34,546 nt of DNA from Acetatifactor muris. GTDB lineage: Bacteria > Bacillota > Clostridia > Lachnospirales > Lachnospiraceae. The stretch lies in NCBI RefSeq assembly GCF_024623325.1, contig NZ_JANJZD010000043.1:1-34546 (forward strand), written 5' to 3'. Made by a program: the position numbers and the translations under genes. Under the pieces are notes generated by a model. The model did no database searches. It had not been told where the DNA came from and saw nothing but the letters and a program-made list of their open reading frames with translations. Shown in pieces: positions 22,708 to 30,890 of the stretch. The stretch's first letter is position 1. Every line of letters begins with the position of its first letter.

Positions 22708-24336
22708 ATGGGAAAAAGAGCAGTTATCACATTACATCCACGGTATAAAATCGGCGAAATATCAAGCCGACTGTACGGAGCGTTTCTGGAGCCCATCGGG
22801 TCCATGGTGAACGGAATGATGTACCAGCCGAATCATCCATCCGCGGATGAAAATGGGCTTCGTACAGACGTCACGGAAGCGCTGAAGGAAGCAAAGCTGC
22901 CTGCCGTGCGTCTGCCCGGCGGAAACTTTGTGTCGGGGTGGGACTGGAAGGACTCTATCGGTCCGAGAGAACAGAGGAAAGCACATCTGGATCTGGCGTG
23001 GCACCAGATCTACACCAATGAAGTGGGACATGACGAATATCTGAAATGGGCGAAGCTGGCAGGCACGGAGCCTCTGTACACGATCAATCTCGGCTCTGAA
23101 CGGAACCTGAACGATGCTGTGTATCTCGCGGAGTATACGAATTATGCGGGCGGAACCTACTGGTCAGATCTGAGACGGAAATACGGACAGGAAGAACCTT
23201 ATGACGTGAAGCTCTGGTATCTGGGAAACGAAATGGACGGTCCCTGGCAGATCGGTTCATGGGAGCTGAACCCAGGCGGTTACGGGATTCACGCCAATGA
23301 AATATCGAAGGCACTGAAATGGGTTGACGGGACCATTGAGACGGCAGTCTGTGTCTCCTGCTCGCCGCTGATCTGCCATTATCCGGAGTGGGATATGGAA
23401 GTTCTGCAGAAATGCTACGACTCAGTTGACTATGTGTCCATGCATTATTATCACAATGCGCCCACAAACGACTTTCAGGCTCTGCTGGGAGGCTCCGTTT
23501 ACTATGAAGATTACATAAATACGGAAGTCGCCATCTGTGACTACATTCAGACCAAAAATCGTTCCAATAAGAAGATGATGCTTTCCTTCGACGAATACGG
23601 AAGTACCTTTGGCACGCGCAGCGAGCTTCACTTCGGATATCATCCGGAGGCTCACCTGCACCGCAGCTTTTATCAGTTTAATCCGGATACGAAGTTTGTG
23701 AAGCATGATCCGGACAAGATGGGAGAAGGCATGATGTTCGGACATCAGGGCGATATGATACAGGCTCTGGGAAATACATCTGCACAGCTTGCATTCCTGC
23801 GGCACGCGGACAGGGTGAAAGTCGGTTGCATGACAGGCGGAATCGGCGCACTGGCGGCTGCCAATCATGATCATGTATGGAAGACGGCTTCTCACTATCC
23901 TTATACACATCTGATTCGTTATGGACAGGGCACATCGCTTCAGACCATTGTGGACTGCGACACCTTCGACATTGAGGGATATTACTTGGATGACGGCAAT
24001 CAGTTCCAGAAGAGAGAAGGGCTTCCCTATCTGGATACGGCTGCGGCTCTGAATGAAGAGAAGCAGGAGCTTACGATCTTCGTCATTCAGCGTAAGTGGG
24101 ATGCGCAGATGGGGGTAGATATCGATGTATCCGGATTCAGGGGCTGGACATTTGTAGAGCATATCCAGATGTATTCCGACGACCGGGATGCGGGGAATAC
24201 CTTTGACAATCCAAATGTGATTCAGCCTTCCGTGAACACAGAGACAAAATTTGAAGATGGCAAAATCCAGGCGACGCTTCAGCCGCTTTCATGGAATGTA
24301 TTCCGCCTGGAGAAGAGAGAAGGAGGTAAGGAATGA
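22708..24336 (+). CDS. GH51 alpha-L-arabinofuranosidase (compact type)
   Basis: Removes terminal arabinofuranose from arabinan, arabinoxylan or their oligomers. At 542 residues it is slightly longer than compact GH51 enzymes. The acid/base is Glu175 in LWYLGNEMDGPW and the nucleophile Glu296 in MLSFDEYG, close to the positions in the Geobacillus enzyme (175 and 294). RLPGGNFVSGWDWKDSIG near residue 70 is also typical. No signal peptide, so it is cytoplasmic and acts on imported oligosaccharides. GGAGAAGGAG precedes the ATG. It overlaps the next GH51 gene by 4 bases. Confidence 0.93.
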   Translation: MGKRAVITLHPRYKIGEISSRLYGAFLEPIGSMVNGMMYQPNHPSADENGLRTDVTEALKEAKLPAVRLPGGNFVSGWDWKDSIGPREQRKAHLDLAWHQIYTNEVGHDEYLKWAKLAGTEPLYTINLGSERNLNDAVYLAEYTNYAGGTYWSDLRRKYGQEEPYDVKLWYLGNEMDGPWQIGSWELNPGGYGIHANEISKALKWVDGTIETAVCVSCSPLICHYPEWDMEVLQKCYDSVDYVSMHYYHNAPTNDFQALLGGSVYYEDYINTEVAICDYIQTKNRSNKKMMLSFDEYGSTFGTRSELHFGYHPEAHLHRSFYQFNPDTKFVKHDPDKMGEGMMFGHQGDMIQALGNTSAQLAFLRHADRVKVGCMTGGIGALAAANHDHVWKTASHYPYTHLIRYGQGTSLQTIVDCDTFDIEGYYLDDGNQFQKREGLPYLDTAAALNEEKQELTIFVIQRKWDAQMGVDIDVSGFRGWTFVEHIQMYSDDRDAGNTFDNPNVIQPSVNTETKFEDGKIQATLQPLSWNVFRLEKREGGKE

Positions 24337-26804
24337 GTCAACTGCAGATCCAGACAAAGAACAGGAAATTTGAGACAGCTAAAGACCTGTATGGTATCTT
24401 TTTCGAGGATATCAGCCGGGCGGGGGACGGTGGCCTCTATCCGGAATTCCTGCGAAACAGGACTTTTGAGGACTCTCTGCTGCCGGATGGTTACGAGGAG
24501 AAAGGCGACGGTGTCCACGTAGTAACCTGCTCCGGCTGGGAGGACGAGTTCAATAACGGAGAGGGTCTGAGCTATTGGGTTGAGAAAAATAAGATAGCGC
24601 CGACCCCCATTCCGGCCTGGTATGCGGAGCATGCGCAGATGGAGTTGGAGCGCAAGGATACTCTGAACGCCAACAGAAGCGCCGCTCTGCGGGTGCACTT
24701 TGAGGCCGGCGGCTATGTATACAATACGGGATTCCATGGAATTCCGCAAAAGCAGGGAGAAGCATATCCGCTGTATTTGTTCGCCAAATCGGACAGACCG
24801 GTCTGTCTGGAATTCTCCATCGAGGAAGACGGATATCAGTTTGCGCAAAGCCGCCTGACCATTGGCGGGGAAGGGTATGTACGCTATGACACTATTCTGG
24901 TGTCAGACGGAGACTGTGAAAATGCCAGTCTGGTCATCCGCAGCCAGGAGGAAGGGGAAGTGCTGTTTGGCTTTATCTCACTGATGCCGGGAAAGACCTA
25001 TAACGGGCATGGCCTGAGAACGGATCTGGTGGAGAAGCTTAAAGGTCTCAACCCCAGCTTTATGCGCTTTCCGGGCGGTTGTATCGTGGAGGGCTCCACA
25101 CTTTCCACAGTGATGATGTTCAAGAATACCATCGGACCGGTCTGGGAGCGTCCCGGCAATCTGTTAGTGTGGCATTACCGCAGCTATAATGGTCTGGGCT
25201 ACCATGAATATCTCCAGCTGTGCGAGGACCTGGATATGGAGCCGCTGTATGTGTGCAACTGCGGAATGACCTGTCAGGGCAGAAGAGGTGTGCTGCTTAC
25301 AGATGAAGAACTGGAAGAAATGCTGCAGGATACTCTGAACGCCATAGAGTATGCATTAGGACCGGTGAACAGTAAATGGGGCAGACAGCGGGCCGCCATG
25401 GGACATCCGGCACCTTTCAGGCTCACTTATCTGGAAATCGGCAATGAGAACTGGGGCCCCAATTATGAAGAGCGCTATCAGCTGTTCTACCGGGAAATCA
25501 AAAAGCGCTATCCCCAGATTAAAACCATTGCCAATACCCATGTGGAGGAGCATGGATGTCCGGTGGAGTGTGTGGACGAGCATTTCTATAATAATGTAGA
25601 ATTTTTTACGGAGAATGTGGGCTATTATGATTCCTATGACAGACAGGGTCCTGGGATTTTCGTGGGAGAGCAGGCGGTCAATGAAGGGATTTATTCGGGG
25701 AAGCTTTACGCCGCGCTGGGTGAAGCGGCTTTTCTGGTGGGCCTTGAGAGAAATCAGGATATTGTGCGGCTGGCATCCTATGCGCCGTTGTTTGAAAATG
25801 TGAATTATGACGCCTGGTTCCCGAATCTGATTCGTTTTGACAATCATAGAAGCTTCGGCATACCGACTTATTATGTCTGGAGAATGTTCGGAAAGAACAG
25901 AGGAAAATATGTAGTGGAGTCTACCCAGGAGAGTGATGTGATTTACCGGCCAATGAAGGGTATGGCCTCCCTGAAGGCCAAAAAGGCTCTTCATTACCGC
26001 AATCCGATATGGGAAGGTGCGCCCGCTGCCGTTACTCATGAGCTGATGGGACATGTGAAAAAGACAGGAGAGGAGTTCTGTCTGGAAATGCCGGACGAAC
26101 AGCAGAAGGAAGTTTTCCTGAACAAGATGCGCTGGGCAGATGCCGAGAAGAGCTTCGTGATATTCGGAGAGGAAGATCAGACCTGTGGCCGGTTCGAGGT
26201 GGAAGTGCTTGTGGAAGAAGATCTGGCTTTTGAGATCGGAGTATTCAGTGCCAGGATTTGCCGTTCCTTCTTTGACCAATTGCAGGAGACAGAACAGGAT
26301 GCATGGCATGCTGTGAAAATACGTCCCTTCCTGTGGAAGATTAAAGACGGCAAATGTTCCTTTGGAGAACCTGCTTTTCCTGAAGACCGTAAGCTGACAG
26401 ATGATTTTACGATTGATGCTGCGCCGGGAGAATACCATCGTTTTGCTTATGAGACAGACGGCCAGGTTATCCGGCTGTTTGTAGACGGGGTGCTGCAGAA
26501 AGAGATTAAGGTGCCTTCCAGTCCTTCATTTATATCTGTGGTTACGGAGACAGAAGAGGAAATCATTATCAAGGCAGTGAATATGTCCGGTGAGGTGGAT
26601 CCGGTGAACATCACATTGGACTGTGATGTGGAGACTCTCTATACAGTGACACTTCTGACGGGAGCTAAGGATGCAGAGAACAGCTTCGAGAAGCCGAAGA
26701 ATGTCAGAGACAGAATGATCAGCCTTCGGGGCGCGGCGGAAAGCTTTGTCTATGAAGCGCCGGCCTATTCTGTCAGTGTGCTGCTGCTGAAAAAGAAAGC
26801 GTAA
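24333..26804 (+). CDS. GH51 alpha-L-arabinofuranosidase (large type with N-terminal carbohydrate-binding-like domain)
   Basis: An 823-residue GH51 protein of the larger architecture. A beta-rich carbohydrate-binding-like domain occupies about residues 90-220. The barrel follows, with RFPGGCIVEGSTL, the acid/base Glu372 in LEIGNENWGPNYEERY and the likely nucleophile Glu446 in FVGEQAV (usually FVGEYA). The C-terminus (about 580-823) contains an additional beta-rich part with a laminin-G-like look. No signal peptide. The start overlaps the preceding stop (ATGA), implying coupled translation. Two different GH51 types made together suggest different linkages or chain positions. A bidirectional terminator follows. 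Confidence 0.92.
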   Translation: MSQLQIQTKNRKFETAKDLYGIFFEDISRAGDGGLYPEFLRNRTFEDSLLPDGYEEKGDGVHVVTCSGWEDEFNNGEGLSYWVEKNKIAPTPIPAWYAEHAQMELERKDTLNANRSAALRVHFEAGGYVYNTGFHGIPQKQGEAYPLYLFAKSDRPVCLEFSIEEDGYQFAQSRLTIGGEGYVRYDTILVSDGDCENASLVIRSQEEGEVLFGFISLMPGKTYNGHGLRTDLVEKLKGLNPSFMRFPGGCIVEGSTLSTVMMFKNTIGPVWERPGNLLVWHYRSYNGLGYHEYLQLCEDLDMEPLYVCNCGMTCQGRRGVLLTDEELEEMLQDTLNAIEYALGPVNSKWGRQRAAMGHPAPFRLTYLEIGNENWGPNYEERYQLFYREIKKRYPQIKTIANTHVEEHGCPVECVDEHFYNNVEFFTENVGYYDSYDRQGPGIFVGEQAVNEGIYSGKLYAALGEAAFLVGLERNQDIVRLASYAPLFENVNYDAWFPNLIRFDNHRSFGIPTYYVWRMFGKNRGKYVVESTQESDVIYRPMKGMASLKAKKALHYRNPIWEGAPAAVTHELMGHVKKTGEEFCLEMPDEQQKEVFLNKMRWADAEKSFVIFGEEDQTCGRFEVEVLVEEDLAFEIGVFSARICRSFFDQLQETEQDAWHAVKIRPFLWKIKDGKCSFGEPAFPEDRKLTDDFTIDAAPGEYHRFAYETDGQVIRLFVDGVLQKEIKVPSSPSFISVVTETEEEIIIKAVNMSGEVDPVNITLDCDVETLYTVTLLTGAKDAENSFEKPKNVRDRMISLRGAAESFVYEAPAYSVSVLLLKKKA

Positions 26805-26822
26805 TGCGATAATCTGCGTAAA

Positions 26823-26870
26823 AACAGCGGTAAATCTGTTCACATGACAGGTTTACCGCTGTTACTTTTT
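26823..26870. terminator. Bidirectional terminator between converging GH51 and GH95 genes
   Basis: Arms AACAGCGGTAAA and TTTACCGCTGTT, extended by CTGT/ACAG, enclose a short loop. T-runs lie on both sides: TTTTT at 26866-26870 on the plus strand and GTTTTT on the minus strand. Confidence 0.88.
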
Positions 26871-26900
26871 GAATAAAATTAATGGGAATTGGTCTCACCT

Positions 26901-29252
26901 TTACGGCTTTAATTCGTATTCTTTTGCCGCCGACGCTTCAAAAGTAAAACCGGTCTCTGTCCTGTTCACTGCAACTGCTTTTCCCCTGCAGACAACGGAC
27001 AGCTCTTTTCCAATTACCGCAATTTCTCCCTGGAACCGCGGTCTTACCACCGCACGTGAGAGGCTGCCGTTCTCCCAGTACAGATCGACTTCATGTCCGC
27101 CTCTGGCCAGAAGTCCTCTGCAGCTTCCCTCTTTCCAGGATACAGGCAATGCCGGAAGAAAATCCAGTCCCATATGGCTTTGCAGGAGGCATTCGGCGAT
27201 ACCTGCCGCTGCTCCCAGGTTTCCGTCGATCTGGAAGACCCCTCTGGCATTTAACAAACTGCGGGAAGCGGAGACTGACAGCATTTTACGGATATTCTTA
27301 TCGGCGGTTTCCCCGTCTCTGAAACGTGCATCCAGACAAATCTGCCAGGCCAGAGGCCACCCGCCATTTCCTGCGCCGTGAGTTCTGCGGCTCTCCAGAG
27401 ATACCCTGGCAGCATCCATAAGCTCCGGTGTATCTCTCCAGTTAACAGAGCATCCCGGATATACGGCATACAGATGGGAAACATGGCCCATTCCGGGATT
27501 CTGCTCCGGATAATCCTGATTCCATTCCACAAGCTGTCCCCAGGAGCCGATTTTGTCTCCGGGAAGCTTTTCGATCATCCCTTTTAAGACTTCCCCATAT
27601 TCCAGGTCAGTTCCCAGAATCTTCTGTATCTCAATACATGCGCCGAAAAATTCGCGCAGCAGCTGATTGTCCATTGCAGGACTCACGCACAGAGGCGTAT
27701 CAGAACCATCCGGAAGATAGTACCGATTCTCCGGGGATACCGAGGGACAGGTAAGCAGCTGCCCGTCCACCTCTATGAGAAAATCTTCATAAAAGAGTGC
27801 CATATCCTTTAAAATCGGATACATACGCTCCAGTACATTCTTGTCTCCGGTATACAGATAGTGTTCCCACACATGCATTCCTATCCATGCTCCGCCTGTC
27901 ACCCAGGGTGTGGATGCCATGTAGATATCCTGCGGCGCACAGTCACCATAATAGTCTGTGTTGTGGTGACACACCATTCCCCTCATACCATACATTACAC
28001 TGGCTGTCTTTTTTCCCGGCTCATGCATTGTCTCCAGTAAATCCATTACAGGTTCGTGGAGATCTGCCAGATTCCCCACCCAGGCCGGCCAGTAATTCAT
28101 CTGCAGATTGATATTAATGGTATATTTACTGTCCCACATAGGCACAAAATCAGCATTCCAGATTCCCTGAAGATTTAATGCCGAACTGTTCTTTCTGCTG
28201 CCTGACACAATCAGATAGCGTCCGAACTGGAAATACAGCGCCGCCAGAGCCGGGTCCTCTTCGCCGCCCCGCACCGCGTCAAGCCGCTTGTCCAGAGTGC
28301 CGCCGGCAGGTTCTCCCAGGTCCAGCTGACACCTTTCCATAAGTGCCGTGAAATCTTTTGTATGCTCTTCTTTCAGATTCTGGTACCCCTTTTCCTGAGC
28401 CGCATCCAGAACCTTTACCACCTCTGCGCGGGGATCTGAAAAGCGATTGGAGGTAGCGGTCGTCAGATAAATGATTACTTCGCCGGAGTTATCAGCTGTC
28501 AGCTGAGACACCGGATTTACCAGCTTTCCATCACATTCCACGCGAAATGCCGCCGCAAACTCTACCCCTGCATCATTTCCCGCCATTAAGTAGGTATTGT
28601 CATCTATGGCTTTGGAAAAGTCAACCCGCGTTCCCGGCCATCCGCCTCCTCTGGCCTGCATTCCGGGGCGGCGGTCATCCTGAATAAACGCATCGGATAC
28701 GGTGACGCGATCCAGCTTCAGCTCCAGACGAATTGCCTCAGGTGTATCTGAAGTGAGCCGAATACACATTACCTGGTCTGGATGGCTGACGAACATTTCT
28801 CTGTGATAAGAAATATTTTCCAGATTATGGTCCACCGTGAGAATTCCCGTCATCAGATCCAAATCCATACGATATGCTTCCGGTTCCGGGGATTTTGGCC
28901 TTCCACCCATAGCAAACGGCAGTTTCTGATTCAGTGCCATATTCAGTTGTCCAATGAAGGTGTAATGACGCTGAGAACTGGGAACTCCTGCCATATACTG
29001 GGCAATGATTTCCTCTGCCTCATGCATTTTTCCTTCCAGCATCAGCCGGCGAATCTCAGGAAGTTTCTCCCTGTATGCCGGATTATTGCGGTCCATGGCC
29101 AGACCATACCACAGAGAATCGTCATTCAGCGGAATGCGCTCCATATCGGTTTCACCGTAAACCATGGCTCCCAGCCTTCCGTTTCCCAGAGGCAGAGCAT
29201 CCTTCCACATTTTCGCGGGACTGTCATAATACATGTGATTTGTTCGTTCCAT
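26901..29252 (-). CDS. GH95 alpha-L-fucosidase (or alpha-L-galactosidase)
   Basis: A full-length GH95 protein (783 residues). The N-terminal beta-sandwich opens with ALPLGNGRLGAMVYG and IPLNDDSLWYG, a family hallmark. The barrel contains INLQMNYWPAW, the catalytic Glu in QLVEW, HVSHLYAVYPG and the Asp in FQIDGNLGAAAGIAE, corresponding to residues shown to act in the Bifidobacterium AfcA enzyme. Family members cleave alpha-1,2-fucose from mucin or milk glycans, or alpha-L-galactose from plant glycans; sequence alone does not decide. ATG 29252 with GGAGG is preferred to the longer frame from 29300. No signal peptide, hence cytoplasmic. Confidence 0.93.
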   Translation of the reverse strand: MERTNHMYYDSPAKMWKDALPLGNGRLGAMVYGETDMERIPLNDDSLWYGLAMDRNNPAYREKLPEIRRLMLEGKMHEAEEIIAQYMAGVPSSQRHYTFIGQLNMALNQKLPFAMGGRPKSPEPEAYRMDLDLMTGILTVDHNLENISYHREMFVSHPDQVMCIRLTSDTPEAIRLELKLDRVTVSDAFIQDDRRPGMQARGGGWPGTRVDFSKAIDDNTYLMAGNDAGVEFAAAFRVECDGKLVNPVSQLTADNSGEVIIYLTTATSNRFSDPRAEVVKVLDAAQEKGYQNLKEEHTKDFTALMERCQLDLGEPAGGTLDKRLDAVRGGEEDPALAALYFQFGRYLIVSGSRKNSSALNLQGIWNADFVPMWDSKYTININLQMNYWPAWVGNLADLHEPVMDLLETMHEPGKKTASVMYGMRGMVCHHNTDYYGDCAPQDIYMASTPWVTGGAWIGMHVWEHYLYTGDKNVLERMYPILKDMALFYEDFLIEVDGQLLTCPSVSPENRYYLPDGSDTPLCVSPAMDNQLLREFFGACIEIQKILGTDLEYGEVLKGMIEKLPGDKIGSWGQLVEWNQDYPEQNPGMGHVSHLYAVYPGCSVNWRDTPELMDAARVSLESRRTHGAGNGGWPLAWQICLDARFRDGETADKNIRKMLSVSASRSLLNARGVFQIDGNLGAAAGIAECLLQSHMGLDFLPALPVSWKEGSCRGLLARGGHEVDLYWENGSLSRAVVRPRFQGEIAVIGKELSVVCRGKAVAVNRTETGFTFEASAAKEYELKP

Positions 29253-29369
29253 TTGAAACCTCCATTCACGCTGCCACCAGGGACAATGGTTGTCATCCAA
29301 TGCAGCTCGTAATCATTTTATCTGACTTTATAACGAATATTTTTTTAGAATTCTGATCAAATCGGTTAT

Positions 29370-30509
29370 TTAAGTCCTGGCCCGCTCTACCGCCTCGCTT
29401 ACCGCGCGGCAGATTGTGTCGATTTCTTCCTCCGTATTGCAGACGGAAAGTGAAATGCGGATACAGCTGCGTGCCCGCTCCGGGGACAGCCCCATGGCTG
29501 TGAGCACATGACTGGGTTCCACGGATTCCGTGTTACAGGCCGCTCCGGTGGAAACGGAGATTCCGTTCAGATCCAAAAGAAGCATCAGTGCTTCTCCGGA
29601 TACACCCTCAAACCCCAGGTTGATTATTCCGGGTACCCGGCTTTCAGGATTCCCGTTTAGCCACATACCCTCCACGTCCTTCAACCCACACAGTAATCGT
29701 TCCCGCAGTCGCTCCATCTTCCGGGTCTGTTCTTCCAGTGCAGCCACACTGTCACACAGTGCCCGGGCCATGGCAGCCGCCCCCGGTACATTCTGCGTTC
29801 CCGGGCGTTTGTCTCGCTCCTGGCTTCCGCCGAACATCAGATTGGCCACGGGAATCCTTTTATCCACATACAAGACGCCGATTCCCCTGGGACCATGGAA
29901 CTTATGGGCAGAGAGAGAGAACATATCTGCTCCCAGTTCTTTCACCTGGACAGGGATATGTCCGGCAGCCGCCACCCCGTCAATGTGAAACAGGATATCC
30001 CTTTCCCGGCAAAGCTGCCCGATTTCAGCTGCCGGCTCCACAGTTCCCACCTCATTATTCACATACATCACTGCCGCAAGAATCGTATCTTTCCTGCAGG
30101 CTGCTTTCAGCTCCTTTATGGACACATTTCCGGCCATATCAACCCCCAGCAGCGTAATCTCAAAGCCGGCCTTTTCCAGCGCGGGAATACAGTTTAAGAC
30201 AGCATGATGCTCCACCTGGGAAAAAATCATATGCCGTTTCCCTATCAGCTTCCCATACATGGCTGCTGTCAAAATTGCCTGATTATCCGCCTCGGTTCCC
30301 CCGGAAGTAAAATAGATTTCTTCCGGTTCGGCACCGATACACGCGGCAATTTTCCCCCTGGCTTCCTCCAGAATGCGGGCTGCCTCCCTGCCGTTCTGGT
30401 GGGCGCTGGAGGGATTGCCGTAATGTATCCTCATACACTCTGTCATTACCTGCAGGGCTGATTCCGATATCGGGGTAGTCGCAGCGCAATCCGCATAAAT
30501 TCTGTCCAT
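29370..30509 (-). CDS. Cysteine desulfurase, NifS/IscS type
   Basis: A PLP enzyme that takes sulfur from cysteine for Fe-S clusters or tRNA thiolation. The PLP lysine is Lys203 in SLSAHKFHGPRG, the sulfur-carrying residue Cys325 in STGAACNTES, and the stacking histidine lies in VEHHAV (101-102). The region usually reading H-x-D-A-x-Q is HIDGVAAAG here: Asp177 is kept, but the Gln that contacts the cofactor ring oxygen is Ala180. Length (379) is normal. AGGAAGGAAA precedes the ATG. No iscU or mnmA gene is adjacent. The nearest relevant neighbour is a thiol-redox membrane protein beyond a small divergent gene. Confidence 0.92.
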   Translation of the reverse strand: MDRIYADCAATTPISESALQVMTECMRIHYGNPSSAHQNGREAARILEEARGKIAACIGAEPEEIYFTSGGTEADNQAILTAAMYGKLIGKRHMIFSQVEHHAVLNCIPALEKAGFEITLLGVDMAGNVSIKELKAACRKDTILAAVMYVNNEVGTVEPAAEIGQLCRERDILFHIDGVAAAGHIPVQVKELGADMFSLSAHKFHGPRGIGVLYVDKRIPVANLMFGGSQERDKRPGTQNVPGAAAMARALCDSVAALEEQTRKMERLRERLLCGLKDVEGMWLNGNPESRVPGIINLGFEGVSGEALMLLLDLNGISVSTGAACNTESVEPSHVLTAMGLSPERARSCIRISLSVCNTEEEIDTICRAVSEAVERART

Positions 30510-30605
30510 TTTCTTTCCTTCCTGTACAGATGCTCTTTTTTATGCTACAGTAGAACGAGATAAGGTCTAAAATATATCCAATCAAACTGAAGGTGAGGAA
30601 ATGAT

Positions 30606-30890
30606 ATGTTTTTAAGGTCGAAAAAGAAACGTTACCTTACTGTCACACAGAATGAAACTCTCCTCTATGAAGGACTTTGGAATGAGCTTCCTCTGAAAGA
30701 AGAGGTCATTCTGGAAAAAAGTATTGAATTTTTCAATGACAGAGAACCCTGCGTTATTCATCGCAGCGCCGTGCATATGCGCCTTCTGGCAGAGCTGGAG
30801 CAGCTTTTTTCCTCCCCGGATTTCCACAGCCGGTTTTGCACCTACACCGGCTTTCCGGCAGATTGCAGATTCAGTTTCTCAGAAAAATAA
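30606..30890 (+). CDS. Small hypothetical protein, 94 residues
   Basis: ATG 30606 has GGTGAGG at good distance. The product is soluble-looking, with a basic start (MFLRSKKKRY) and helical character; Leu and Glu are frequent and two Cys lie near the end. No family recognised. It is divergent from the cysteine desulfurase (about 96 bases between starts) and converges on the redox membrane gene, overlapping its stop by 12 bases. The opposite strand also has an open frame here, but without a ribosome binding site. Confidence 0.6.
   Translation: MFLRSKKKRYLTVTQNETLLYEGLWNELPLKEEVILEKSIEFFNDREPCVIHRSAVHMRLLAELEQLFSSPDFHSRFCTYTGFPADCRFSFSEK

Noticed and set aside
25356..26438. Minus-strand 360-residue open frame
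   Set aside because: Antisense to the large GH51 gene, with no recognisable motif or start signal.
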